Source of the DNA: Marivivens geojensis
GTDB taxonomy: Bacteria; Pseudomonadota; Alphaproteobacteria; Rhodobacterales; Rhodobacteraceae
DNA: 64,000 nucleotides
Reading direction: 5' to 3'
Assembly (NCBI RefSeq): GCF_023540835.1
Contig: NZ_JALKCU010000007.1
Span: forward strand, 56,948-120,947
Every line of letters starts with the position of its first letter. The stretch's first letter is position 1. Below are positions 32,257 to 40,603 of this stretch, in pieces. A model generated the notes under the pieces. The model was not told where the DNA came from and made no database searches. It saw nothing but the letters and a program-made list of their open reading frames with translations. Made by a program: the position numbers and the translations under genes.

Positions 32257-32685
32257 ATGACCATTACGCGTCTAACTGCGATGCTACTTCCGTTTGTAGC
32301 CCTCACCACCGAAGGCCAGGCTCAAGAACCCACTGGAGGCTACTCCGTCTTTTGCGTTGTAGATGAGGCAAAATCACATCACCTGAACACTGGTGAAATC
32401 GATGATGAATATTCGGAGCAGCCTTCGAGCTTCAGCGTACTCCCATCGGGCGCAATCGTGGCAGTGAATGCCCCATTTTGCCAGTTTGTTACGCAAGTAA
32501 ATCGGACAGAAGGCAAGCTCAGCTTCTACTGCAGGACGATGGAACCGGACAGCGAGGCTCTCATATCCCTCGACACTCAAACCTATGACTTTTCAAAATT
32601 CGTTCATCTAAGAGAAAAAGCGATTATCACAATGTCGGGCCATTGTATCATCGACGATGACGCGCCTGAAAGTCCCAGTAGCTGA
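32257..32685 (+). CDS. hypothetical exported protein
   Basis: 142 residues. A signal peptide of about 22 residues ends T-E-G-Q-A-Q. The mature part has four Cys (F-C-V-V, P-F-C-Q-F, F-Y-C-R, H-C-I-I), suggesting two disulfides in a small beta-rich domain. Family not recognised. GAGGA lies eight bases before the ATG. It ends two bases from the convergent next gene. Confidence 0.55.
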   Translation: MTITRLTAMLLPFVALTTEGQAQEPTGGYSVFCVVDEAKSHHLNTGEIDDEYSEQPSSFSVLPSGAIVAVNAPFCQFVTQVNRTEGKLSFYCRTMEPDSEALISLDTQTYDFSKFVHLREKAIITMSGHCIIDDDAPESPSS

Positions 32686-32687
32686 CA

Positions 32688-33020
32688 TCAACACTCATCG
32701 AAAACCACGGCCCGGCCATGCCCATCAAAAATTTTTCCGTCAGCGGCATAGCAGAGTATCGTCTTGAGTTTCTCACGGGACTTTTTCCCCAAACCCGCCA
32801 ACTGTTTTAGACGTCTTTCATCCATCCCAAGCAATTCACGCAGAAGCGAGATATCTACGGCATCAAGCTCCACATCGTCGTATCGCGTCTTAAAATCTCT
32901 CTGAAGGTGCAAAAAAATTTGCACCCAGATCGTCGGCCGGATGAGATCGATGAGCCTCCCACTTGGACACTGAAAATCTTGAATAGGGTTTGCCGCCAAA
33001 TCATACTCAGTGCGTGACAC
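32688..33020 (-). CDS. hypothetical protein, paralogue A of a head-to-head pair
   Basis: 110 residues from a GTG start with GGAGA eight bases upstream. It aligns over almost its full length with the protein encoded at 33106-33402 on the other strand: both contain W-V-x-I-F-L, Q-R-D-F-K-T, D-I-S-L and a closing D-G-K-I-F. Near the end, Q-L-A-G-L-G-K-K-S-R-E-K-L resembles a helix-hairpin-helix. Family not recognised. An extra tail of about 12 residues follows the shared part. Confidence 0.6.
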   Translation of the reverse strand: MSRTEYDLAANPIQDFQCPSGRLIDLIRPTIWVQIFLHLQRDFKTRYDDVELDAVDISLLRELLGMDERRLKQLAGLGKKSREKLKTILCYAADGKIFDGHGRAVVFDEC

Positions 33021-33105
33021 TTTGCTTTCTCCGCAAGAACGAATAACACATCACAATTGATCGATTTCGAGATAGGCTTTCACATTACAGCATGAGGATA
33101 CCGTG

Positions 33106-33402
33106 GTGAAGTACGACCGTGTCGCTGACCAGCCTTTGATAAATTTCGCAACAGTCGACGGCCCATTAGCTCGCCAAATAAGCACATTCGTGTGGGTCAA
33201 GATATTCCTAGACTGTCAACGCGACTTCAAAACGTCTCATAGCAACGTTGATCCAGCTGCCATCGATATATCGCTGATCGATCATCTAATGACGCTACAG
33301 CCAACTCAGATAGCGCAGATTTCTGGTGTTGGCCCCCAAGCGCAGAAAAAGCTTCAAGAAATCATCGAAAAGCGTCGCGATGGTAAAATCTTCGCGTTGT
33401 GA
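33106..33402 (+). CDS. hypothetical protein, paralogue B of a head-to-head pair
   Basis: 98 residues from GTG 33106; GTG 33103 is equally in frame but too close to the GAGGA at 33094-33098. It is about 40 per cent identical by eye to the divergent neighbour at 32688-33020. It has the same W-V-K-I-F-L, Q-R-D-F-K-T and D-I-S-L blocks and an HhH-like I-S-G-V-G-P-Q-A-Q-K-K-L. The two starts are 85 bases apart and share one promoter region. Confidence 0.6.
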   Translation: MKYDRVADQPLINFATVDGPLARQISTFVWVKIFLDCQRDFKTSHSNVDPAAIDISLIDHLMTLQPTQIAQISGVGPQAQKKLQEIIEKRRDGKIFAL

Positions 33403-33589
33403 GATCGTCTGACATTAAATTTTAATTTAGACGCTAAATGGGACGCTTCGTTGAACCGGAAAAACGATGGGCGCTCAGTGTCCAATCAAAAGCATGGTCG
33501 ACAGGCGGAATATCGGCACACAAACCCACGTACATATTGAAAGAATACATTAAGGTTCAGGTGTTGTTTTTGGGCTGTTGTGTATCAGA
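33403..33589 (+). other. spacer before recombinase-module remnant
   Basis: 187 bases with no supported gene. The sequence changes abruptly to the recombinase-associated remnant at about 33590. Confidence 0.4.
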
Positions 33590-33702
33590 GTTCTGCGGAG
33601 GCTCGTCTATGGGCGGGAGGTTCCGAGCATCACCATCCGCGAGATGACGGATCTGGTGACGGCGAGTTGGGAAAAGCAGGAAGAGGTGGTGTTTGGGGGG
33701 TG
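33590..33702 (+). pseudogene. 3' remnant of recombinase-associated gene (left copy)
   Basis: 36 codons and a stop: R-R-L-V-Y-G-R-E-V-P-S-I-T-I, then the tail A-S-W-E-K-Q-E-E-V-V-F-G-G. It matches the end of the pseudogene at 41504-41890 almost residue for residue, with about 85 per cent nucleotide identity, so the two are related but not a recent duplication. The upstream part of the gene is missing. Confidence 0.65.
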
Positions 33703-33718
33703 AGGGCGGGGAGCAGGA

Positions 33719-33924
33719 GTTCGCTTCCTGATTTCAGCAGCAAACAGCGGACCAAATCTGTTCCACCAATAACCTATAGTTTCATGGCTAACATCGATCC
33801 CCCGCTCATGCAGGAGATCCTCCACATTACGAAGAGACAGAGGGAACCGCACATAGAGCATGACCGCTAAGCGGATCACCTCTGGGCTCGTCTTGAAGTA
33901 TCGAAATGGAGAGCGCTTGGTCAT
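33719..33924 (-). pseudogene. IS6-family transposase, N-terminal fragment
   Basis: About 66 codons from SPFRYFKTSPEVIRLAVMLY to the N-R-F-G-P-L-F-A-A-E-I segment, then the frame runs into unrelated sequence. The DDE catalytic residues are all missing, so it is dead. Confidence 0.85.
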
Positions 33925-33981
33925 ACCAAAACGCTAAACACGTACCATACCCTGCTCAAGGACGTTTAGTCTGACAGTGCC
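33719..33981 (-). mobile_element. IS6-family remnant (left copy)
   Basis: 263 bases matching 41159-41421 of the right-hand IS6 copy with about 13 differences (95 per cent). It keeps the transposase start (ATG 33924; first about 66 codons) and the terminal repeat ending GACAGTGCC at 33981. The rest of the element is deleted, and the break abuts the recombinase-module remnant. Same orientation as the right copy. Confidence 0.85.
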
Positions 33982-34001
33982 CTCAAGTTCATTCGTATAA
34001 C

Positions 34002-34033
34002 AAAAAGGCCAACCGACTTAGGGTTGGCCCTTT
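34002..34033 (-). terminator. terminator of the fructoside-type ABC operon
   Basis: On the minus strand GGCCAACC and GGTTGGCC arms flank a short loop and run into TTTTTG. It lies 16 bases after the ATP-binding gene stop. Confidence 0.88.
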
Positions 34034-34048
34034 GATCGTTGTCAAAAC

Positions 34049-35122
34049 CTATTCGGTCTCAGGATGAAAGAGATGGGCTTTCACCGGATCGAAGGACAGC
34101 TCAATCGATGTACCGCGATCAAAAATCGCGTCTTTTGGAAGGGCCGCAATCAGAGTGGTTCCGTCACCCATCGCAAGGTTCATCACCGTCTCGCTTCCAA
34201 GACGCTCTGTTAGGTTAATCTTACCCTTCAAAACCCCGTAACCCTCTTTCGCCTCAGGCTCGAGGTATTGCGGCCGCAATCCAAGAACGAGCTTGTCGCC
34301 GACCTTGGCCTTGATCTCAGATGGGATCGAAATCGGAGCGAGCGCCGCATTTGAAACCACATAGTGGCCCTTTTCGGCAGCCGTGACCTCCACCTCAAGG
34401 AAGTTCATTGACGGGCTGCCGATAAACTTTGCAACAAAGAGATTTGCGGGCTTGTGATAAAGCTCCATCGGCGCGCCGATCTGCTGAACTTCTCCGTCGC
34501 GAAGCACTACGATCTTATCCGCAAGCGTCATAGCTTCGACCTGATCATGTGTCACATAGATCATGGTCGCTCCGAGATCTTTGTGCAGCTTGCCGATCTC
34601 CATCCGCATATCCATTCGAAGGGCCGCGTCTAAGTTAGAAAGCGGCTCATCAAAAAGGAAGACTTTGGGATCGCGCACAATCGCACGTCCAATCGCAACG
34701 CGCTGGCGCTGACCACCCGAAAGCTGGCTCGGACGGCGATCCAACAAGTGCTCCATCTGCAAGATACGTGCGGCTTCCGCAACTTTAGCTTCTTTCTCCG
34801 CTTTGGGCGTTTTGGAGATCGTCAGGCCAAATGCTACGTTTTCGCGAACAGTCATATGAGGGAAAATTGCGTAGGATTGGAACACCATCGCAACGCCGCG
34901 CTCTTTGGGTTGGAGCTCGTTGACGACCTGCCCATCAACGGACAACTCGCCTTCCGAAATATCTTCAAGCCCAGCAATCATCCGCAAAAGCGTTGACTTG
35001 CCGCAACCAGATGGACCCACAAAGACGACAAACTCACCATGGTTGATCTCGATGTCGACGCCTTTAATCACGTCGACCGGACCATAGGATTTTTTGAGCT
35101 TCTTAAGAGAGATATCCGCCAT
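34049..35122 (-). CDS. sugar ABC transporter ATP-binding protein (UgpC/MsmX type)
   Basis: 357 residues. Walker A is GPSGCGKST (about residues 37-45), the signature is QLSGGQRQRVA, Walker B FLFDEPLSNLD, and the switch His is in YVTHDQVEAMT. A C-terminal TOBE/MalK regulatory domain follows (GLRPQYLEPEA). It energises the importer encoded upstream in the same operon. Last gene of the operon, three bases after the glycosidase. Confidence 0.93.
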   Translation of the reverse strand: MADISLKKLKKSYGPVDVIKGVDIEINHGEFVVFVGPSGCGKSTLLRMIAGLEDISEGELSVDGQVVNELQPKERGVAMVFQSYAIFPHMTVRENVAFGLTISKTPKAEKEAKVAEAARILQMEHLLDRRPSQLSGGQRQRVAIGRAIVRDPKVFLFDEPLSNLDAALRMDMRMEIGKLHKDLGATMIYVTHDQVEAMTLADKIVVLRDGEVQQIGAPMELYHKPANLFVAKFIGSPSMNFLEVEVTAAEKGHYVVSNAALAPISIPSEIKAKVGDKLVLGLRPQYLEPEAKEGYGVLKGKINLTERLGSETVMNLAMGDGTTLIAALPKDAIFDRGTSIELSFDPVKAHLFHPETE

Positions 35123-35125
35123 TAC

Positions 35126-36106
35126 TCAGTCCGCCTGCTCCAACAGCAAGAGACCATTAGCATCTACAAGCACACGCTGCGGATCATGGATATAGCCGCC
35201 AAACTTGTCTTTGCCGTAATCAGCAAACCCAAGAATGAAATGCTCGCCATCTTTCTCAACGATGCGGGCGGCATAGCGCTCGCACGGCAATGCCCCATCA
35301 AGGAAACCGGGTGCTGTTTTCCATGGACCGCGCGGATTGTCGGCGATGAGGTAATGGTTGCCCGTCACAGGCGGAACCCCAGCCTCGGCGATGCGGCCTT
35401 TGGACCAATGCTCGGCAGCTGTGCAGAAAAGGCAATACCACTTACCATTGATCTCAAAGACCTGCGGCACTTCGAGCTGGCCATAGTCGCCGGTAAATAC
35501 CGGCGGCTGCAATTCCCACCGAATAAGGTCTTGCGAGGTCGCAAAGCCTACGGCGCCGCCGCCATTTGGCTCTTCAATTCCAGGCACACGTGCCGTGAAA
35601 TACATGAGCCACCCGTCCCCTTTAGGGTCGCGCATCACCCAAGGATCGCGCATCGCACGGTCATGCCAGTGACCAATTGCATGCTCGCATTCATAGTATT
35701 TTGCATTCGGTCCAGTGAGGTCGAGGCACTGACCATCGCCAACACGTTCCCACGAATGCATATCTGTCGAAGTCGCATGACCAACGCGCTGATAGAGTGC
35801 GCTCTCGCTTTGGCGCGTTCCTGTGTAAAAGAGGTGCCACAGGCCGTCATCGTCCTGAACGACGGAGCCTGTCCATGTGGTCTTATCATCCCAAGCAGGA
35901 CCATTGCGCCACGGGGTCAGGCAGGTGCCAAGGTGTTCCCAATTGGTCAAGTCGGTAGAAACCGCATGCCCTTGAGTAACATTGAAATGGCGCAGATCAG
36001 GATCGCCCAGCGATTTGTCGGCCTTGAGGAAATAGCAGTGGTGCTTTTCGCCATCGAAGGCATACCAGCTGTCCCAAATCCATTGGTTTTCAAGTGAAAG
36101 AACCAT
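35126..36106 (-). CDS. GH32/GH43/GH68-clan five-blade glycosidase, probable beta-fructosidase
   Basis: 326 residues from ATG 36106 with AGGAAA upstream. No signal peptide, so cytoplasmic. Beta-propeller repeats include WIWDSWYAFDGEKHH (early Asp), MRDPWVMRDP with the R-D-P motif of GH32, and QLEVPQVFEINGKWYCLF with a candidate acid/base Glu. GH32-type hydrolysis of sucrose or short fructans imported by the adjoining ABC system is the best guess. GH43-like activity remains possible. Confidence 0.6.
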   Translation of the reverse strand: MVLSLENQWIWDSWYAFDGEKHHCYFLKADKSLGDPDLRHFNVTQGHAVSTDLTNWEHLGTCLTPWRNGPAWDDKTTWTGSVVQDDDGLWHLFYTGTRQSESALYQRVGHATSTDMHSWERVGDGQCLDLTGPNAKYYECEHAIGHWHDRAMRDPWVMRDPKGDGWLMYFTARVPGIEEPNGGGAVGFATSQDLIRWELQPPVFTGDYGQLEVPQVFEINGKWYCLFCTAAEHWSKGRIAEAGVPPVTGNHYLIADNPRGPWKTAPGFLDGALPCERYAARIVEKDGEHFILGFADYGKDKFGGYIHDPQRVLVDANGLLLLEQAD

Positions 36107-36120
36107 TGTCGTTTTCCTAA

Positions 36121-36999
36121 TTAGCCTTTGACGCCCGTCGATGCGATCGACGCGATGAAGGCACGTTGCAAGAAGAGATAGAAGGCAAGAACGGGCACAG
36201 TGATCAGGCTGAGGTAGGCCATGATCTCGCCCCAAGCGATGTTGAGCTGGAAGAAGTATTGAAGCCCAACCATGACAGGACGGTATTGCTCCTGCTGCAC
36301 GACCATAAGCGGCCACAGATACTGGTTATACATCGCCAGAAACTTAAGGATCGCTGCGGTCGCAAGCACAGGTCCGGCAAGCGGCATCACAATGCGGCGG
36401 TAAATCTGGCCCCAGCTCGCACCCTCGACGCGAGAGGCTTCGATCAACTCGTGCGGTAGATCTTTGAAATACTGCACGAAGAGATAGATGGTCAAACCAT
36501 CCGCGATGAACGGCACAATCTGCACGCGATAGGTATTGAGCCAGCCAGTCGTAAACCCATCAAGACCGATCCACGGCAGCTTGGACGCCAGCAAAAGCAT
36601 CGGAATTGCGATAGTTTCGAACGGCACGATCAAAGTCGCAAGGATGATTGAGAGCACAAGGTCTCGCCCCCGCCAGTTCAAGAAAACGATCGAGAACGCG
36701 GTCATCGAACAGATGAGGAGCGAGAGAACGACCGTAACGCCTGTGACAAGCATTGAGTTAAAGACGAAGAGTCCAACAGGTGCGCGTTTAAAAGCCGCCG
36801 AATAGTTATCAAGACTGATGTCGCCGATTGGCAGGAATGCCCGCAGCGATGCGGTGTCGAGCAAAAGTTGCTCGCTCGGCTTGAGCGACGACATAATCAT
36901 GAAGACAAGCGGAAAGCAGAAGATCAAAGCGATGATCGTCAATACCGCATAGCGTGTCGCAAGGCGCAGACCGCGGTTATCAGGTGAAACAAGTGCCAT
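36121..36999 (-). CDS. carbohydrate ABC transporter permease (MalG type)
   Basis: 292 residues with six membrane segments. The EAA loop reads ELIEASRVEGASWGQIYRRI and contacts the ATPase. Its start overlaps the other permease's stop (ATGA). Confidence 0.93.
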   Translation of the reverse strand: MALVSPDNRGLRLATRYAVLTIIALIFCFPLVFMIMSSLKPSEQLLLDTASLRAFLPIGDISLDNYSAAFKRAPVGLFVFNSMLVTGVTVVLSLLICSMTAFSIVFLNWRGRDLVLSIILATLIVPFETIAIPMLLLASKLPWIGLDGFTTGWLNTYRVQIVPFIADGLTIYLFVQYFKDLPHELIEASRVEGASWGQIYRRIVMPLAGPVLATAAILKFLAMYNQYLWPLMVVQQEQYRPVMVGLQYFFQLNIAWGEIMAYLSLITVPVLAFYLFLQRAFIASIASTGVKG

Positions 37000-38078
37000 C
37001 AGCGACGCTCCCGTGTAAGCCAGCGTTGGATGAGAGAAATCGACAGAACGATAACGAAGAGGATCACCGAGATAGTGGAACCGCCCGAAATGTCCTGTTT
37101 GCCATAGCCACGTTCAACTGCTTGGAAGACGATGGTCTGTGTGCTGTCGAGAGGGCCACCGCTCGTCATAACGTCGATCTGACTAAAGAGAGCAAAGGCC
37201 TGCATTGTGATGACGATGAGAACAAGAACCGCAGTATTGCGAAGCCCTGGCCAGGTCACATAGCGGAAGGTCTGCCACTTGCTGGAGCCTTCGATTTCAG
37301 CTGCCTCATAAAGGGTGGGCGAAATGGTCTGGAGACCAGAAAGCCAGATCACCATGTGGAACCCAACGGCTTGCCAGATCGACATTCCGATGATCGAGCC
37401 AAGAGCGGTATCTGGATTGCCGAGCCAATCAATCGGAGAGAACGCACCGAAAGTGAGCGAGCTTAGGATATTGTTCAGAAGACCATTGTTGCCATCATAG
37501 ATGAACCGCCACAGAAGTGAGACAACCACGATCGAGACCACGACGGGCATAAAATAGATCGCGCGGTAGACATTGATGCCGCGAAGTCTTTGGTTGATCA
37601 GCAGCGCAAGTCCGAGAGCAAGACCACCTTGAACCGGAGCGACCACCAACACAAAGATCAGCGTGTTCAGAACGGCGCGCATAAAGACAACGTCTCGCGC
37701 AAGGACATAGGTGCGATTTTCACCCGATTGCCAGCTGGTCCATTCGCGCATCCCGTCTAGCTTGGGATAGTCAGGGTTCTTGCGCGTGAAATTACGAAGC
37801 TTGGGATAGGTCGGCGCGCCGCTGTCGTCGCGAATGATATCTCCGCTTGCATCGCGTTCGGGCTCAAGCGTGATCATGCCTACGCCAAGGAGCGATTTAT
37901 AATTCGCCATGCCGACAAACTCGGTCGGGTTGGGAGAGATTAGTCGCTGATTGGTAAAGGAAAGAGCGATCGCAAAAAAGAAGGGCAGGATGATGAAGAC
38001 AACCATCAAACCAAAGCCCGGAAGTGCGAAGAGCCATCCTGCTCGGTTCGATGAAGTGAGTTTGGAGGACGTCGCCAT
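36999..38078 (-). CDS. sugar ABC transporter permease (MalF type)
   Basis: 359 residues from ATG 38078. Six membrane segments plus a periplasmic insertion of about 85 residues after the first helix (ERDASGDIIRDDSG and so on). The EAA loop is LYEAAEIEGSSKWQTFRYV. It pairs with the MalG-type partner. Confidence 0.92.
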   Translation of the reverse strand: MATSSKLTSSNRAGWLFALPGFGLMVVFIILPFFFAIALSFTNQRLISPNPTEFVGMANYKSLLGVGMITLEPERDASGDIIRDDSGAPTYPKLRNFTRKNPDYPKLDGMREWTSWQSGENRTYVLARDVVFMRAVLNTLIFVLVVAPVQGGLALGLALLINQRLRGINVYRAIYFMPVVVSIVVVSLLWRFIYDGNNGLLNNILSSLTFGAFSPIDWLGNPDTALGSIIGMSIWQAVGFHMVIWLSGLQTISPTLYEAAEIEGSSKWQTFRYVTWPGLRNTAVLVLIVITMQAFALFSQIDVMTSGGPLDSTQTIVFQAVERGYGKQDISGGSTISVILFVIVLSISLIQRWLTRERR

Positions 38079-38109
38079 AATGCTGACCTTGAAGACGTAT
38101 TGAAAAGCA

Positions 38110-38137
38110 GTTCCCCCGAGCCGAAGCTCGGGAGAAC
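38110..38137 (-). other. intercistronic hairpin with UUCG loop
   Basis: On the minus strand a 12-bp stem (one mismatch) is closed by the very stable cUUCGg tetraloop, between the binding-protein gene and the first permease gene. There is no U tract, so it is more likely an mRNA-stabilising or partial-attenuation hairpin that raises binding-protein levels. Confidence 0.7.
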
Positions 38138-38153
38138 CATCCACTAGGGAGGA

Positions 38154-39410
38154 TTAGTGGCCGTAGCCGCCGTTCTTCTCGATATCTGCTTCGATTTCAT
38201 CGACCGCAGCATCAAGAGTGTCGGCAACGTCTGCACCGTTTGCGATGTCAGCAGCAGCCTTTTCAAAGACTTTTGCCTGAACAACGTAGCCAGGGGTTAC
38301 AGGGCGAAGAACGCCTTGAGCTTGGCTCAGAGCAAAGAAGCCGTGGAGCGGACCACCTTCTTTGTAGTTCTCGGTCATCGCAGCAGCCGCTGGGGTTGCT
38401 GGGATCAGGCCAATGCCGTTCGAGAATGCTGCAAGGTATTTATCCTGAAGCGCGAACTCGATGAAGGCCGAAGCACCATCTGGGTGCTCAGAGCTTGCCG
38501 AAACGCCGAACTGCCAGGATGCAGCACCGATCTTCGGACCATTGCCGAGGTCAGGTGCAGGAAGGAAGAGAGCGTCGTCATAAGCAGCGAGAGTGCCGAG
38601 AGCTGCCCAGTTGCCGTTCCAAGAGAAGGCATACTTACCGGTGTTGAAACCGGTATCGCGGTCAGCACCGTCCTGAGTTGCCTGAGCGTAGCCGTTTGCG
38701 AAGAGACCCTGCCACCAGTTGCCCCAAGCGTTTGCTGCGTCGCCGTTCAGAGCGCCTTCAGCCGACTTGTAGGACGAACGATCGATGATATCACCACCGA
38801 ACGACTGGAGAAGCGGCGAGAATGCATATGGGAACCATTCACCTGTCCAAGCTGTACCGAGGTCAAGTGCGAAGTCATACTTGCCAGACGCCTTTGCTGC
38901 ATCAAGTGCGGCCATGAATTCGTCTTGGGTCCAAGGCTGCTCGAGGGTCGGCGTGCGCAGGCCAAGCTCATCGATGATCGACTGACGGGTTACGAGGGCA
39001 ACAGCTGCGTCCCAAAGACCGATCGAGTAGAGCTTGCCATCCCAAATACCCTTGGTGCCGGGGAGGAAGTTGGCGATTTTGGCTTCGTCGATTTGCAGCG
39101 GCTGCATATAGCCCGACCACGCCCAGTTCGGCATGTTGGGTCCATCAACGTCGAGAATGTCCGGCAGGTTGCCAGCGAGCGCGCCAGCGGTGACGGAGTC
39201 GTTGTAGGCAGCTTGCGGGAACGACTCGAGCGTTACAGACCAGTCGGACTGGCTGGCGTTAAAGTCCGAAACGATCTGGTTGATGATCTGGCTTTCGACT
39301 TCATTGCCTGCGCCGTGATACCACATGGTCAGTTCGGTCTGAGCGAAGGCAGCGCCAGACATCCCTGCGGTGAGCGCCATAGCGCCAGCAGAAAGTGTAA
39401 ACAGTTTCAT
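38154..39410 (-). CDS. extracellular sugar-binding protein (family 1)
   Basis: 418 residues. A signal peptide ends S-G-A-A-F-A, then the mature TELTMWYHGAGNE. It is the periplasmic receptor of the ABC importer. Start ATG 39410 overlaps the LacI stop by four bases. Confidence 0.92.
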   Translation of the reverse strand: MKLFTLSAGAMALTAGMSGAAFAQTELTMWYHGAGNEVESQIINQIVSDFNASQSDWSVTLESFPQAAYNDSVTAGALAGNLPDILDVDGPNMPNWAWSGYMQPLQIDEAKIANFLPGTKGIWDGKLYSIGLWDAAVALVTRQSIIDELGLRTPTLEQPWTQDEFMAALDAAKASGKYDFALDLGTAWTGEWFPYAFSPLLQSFGGDIIDRSSYKSAEGALNGDAANAWGNWWQGLFANGYAQATQDGADRDTGFNTGKYAFSWNGNWAALGTLAAYDDALFLPAPDLGNGPKIGAASWQFGVSASSEHPDGASAFIEFALQDKYLAAFSNGIGLIPATPAAAAMTENYKEGGPLHGFFALSQAQGVLRPVTPGYVVQAKVFEKAAADIANGADVADTLDAAVDEIEADIEKNGGYGH

Positions 39411-40504
39411 TGGGGGTTCCTCCCGTTCGAAAGTGGAAAGCGGATCGTTTTGCCATCCGCCGAGGCATTAGCAGTCACAGAGGACCGCCAGTTCACAGGA
39501 CCAGACACGAGGGTCGGGTTGGTCTGTTGGTGGGTCTCGTCATTTATGAGCGACAAAAGCCAGTCAGCTGCGCGCGCACCCATCGCCGCATAGGGCAGCT
39601 CAGCGGTGGTCAATGGCGGGAAAAGGGTTTCAGCGATAACGCGGTAGTTATCATAGCCGGCAACAGAGATATCTTCGGGCATTCGGATGCCGCGCGTGCG
39701 CAAAATGCCATAGGCGCGCATTGCCATCTCATCGTTACCGCAGCACAAAACAGTCGGTGGATTGGGCAGAGACAAGACGCGATCAATCGCATCCCAAAGG
39801 ACCGCTGAGTTGCGATGCTTGTCATGCATGAAGCCTGTAGAAATCAGCTCGGGATCAAACTCGATACCCGCTTCGGCAAGCGCGCGCTTATAGCCTTCAA
39901 GGCGAAGGCGCGTTGCGTCCATCCCTTTAGGCAACGTGAGATAGCCAATCCGTCGATGTCCTGCCTCGATAAGACGCGCTACAAGATCGTGCTGTCCGCG
40001 CTCATCATCAGGAAGCACCGAAGGCGTTCCGCGATCATCATAACAATTGACAAGGACGAGTGGCGTCCCCTTAGGAGCGGGAGGCAGTTCGACGTGCTGG
40101 TGATAGTCGGCAACATAAATGATGCCCTCTGCGCGATGCTCGACAAAGGTGCGAATGAGCTCCGGCACACGCGCCGAGCTACCGCCCGTGTCTGCGATCA
40201 TCAGCGTCATACCAGTCGCAGACATGACCGACTGAATGCCCTGAACGATAAGCAAGTCAGGGAGACCCTTGGGATCATTGCCGTCTGAAGTCGTGGAAAT
40301 TGCACCGGTAATCAGCCCGATGAGACCTGAGCGCGAGGAACGCATCATTCGAGCGGCGTTTGAGGGGACATAGCCAAGTTCGAGAATTGCCTTTTCGACC
40401 GCCTCGCGGGTCTTCTCACCCACAGGCGCGTCCCCATTGAGCACTCGGCTCACAGTCTTTGGAGAGACCCCTGCTATCTTTGCTACGTCGTAGATCGTCG
40501 CCAA
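39407..40504 (-). CDS. LacI family transcriptional regulator
   Basis: 365 residues. The N-terminal helix-turn-helix is IYDVAKIAGVSPKTVSRVLN and the hinge helix N-A-A-R-M-M-R-S-S-R-S-G. A periplasmic-binding-protein-like effector domain follows. It is the first gene of the operon it presumably controls; two tandem operator-like palindromes lie 32 bases upstream. Confidence 0.93.
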   Translation of the reverse strand: MATIYDVAKIAGVSPKTVSRVLNGDAPVGEKTREAVEKAILELGYVPSNAARMMRSSRSGLIGLITGAISTTSDGNDPKGLPDLLIVQGIQSVMSATGMTLMIADTGGSSARVPELIRTFVEHRAEGIIYVADYHQHVELPPAPKGTPLVLVNCYDDRGTPSVLPDDERGQHDLVARLIEAGHRRIGYLTLPKGMDATRLRLEGYKRALAEAGIEFDPELISTGFMHDKHRNSAVLWDAIDRVLSLPNPPTVLCCGNDEMAMRAYGILRTRGIRMPEDISVAGYDNYRVIAETLFPPLTTAELPYAAMGARAADWLLSLINDETHQQTNPTLVSGPVNWRSSVTANASADGKTIRFPLSNGRNPQ

Positions 40505-40535
40505 ACGTTCCCCTCCCGTGGCCCAAATGGAATCG

Positions 40536-40563
40536 TGACACCGATGTCATGACACCGATGTCA
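40536..40563 (-). promoter_or_regulatory. tandem operator-like palindromes upstream of lacI-type gene
   Basis: Two perfect copies of TGACACCGATGTCA stand directly head to tail (40536-40549 and 40550-40563). Each is an inverted repeat TGACA/TGTCA around four bases, a typical size for LacI-family operators. They lie 32-59 bases before the regulator start, fitting autoregulation. Confidence 0.75.
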
Positions 40564-40568
40564 CAGTT

Positions 40569-40585
40569 AATCAAGTAACTTGATT
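40569..40585 (-). promoter_or_regulatory. 17-bp perfect palindrome AATCAAG-TAA-CTTGATT
   Basis: Perfect inverted repeat with 7-bp arms just outside the tandem operators and 19 bases from the IS6 end. It may be a second regulator site or part of the promoter; TTGATT within it on the minus strand could act as a -35 box. Confidence 0.45.
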
Positions 40586-40603
40586 TATCACTATTCTTTC
40601 GAG

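Noticed and set aside
33438..33647. 69-codon open frame crossing into the recombinase remnant
   Set aside because: Runs across the break between unrelated sequences in a frame different from the recognisable remnant.
38157..39593. 478-codon open frame antisense to the binding-protein gene
   Set aside because: Antisense shadow; Cys- and Arg-rich text without domains.
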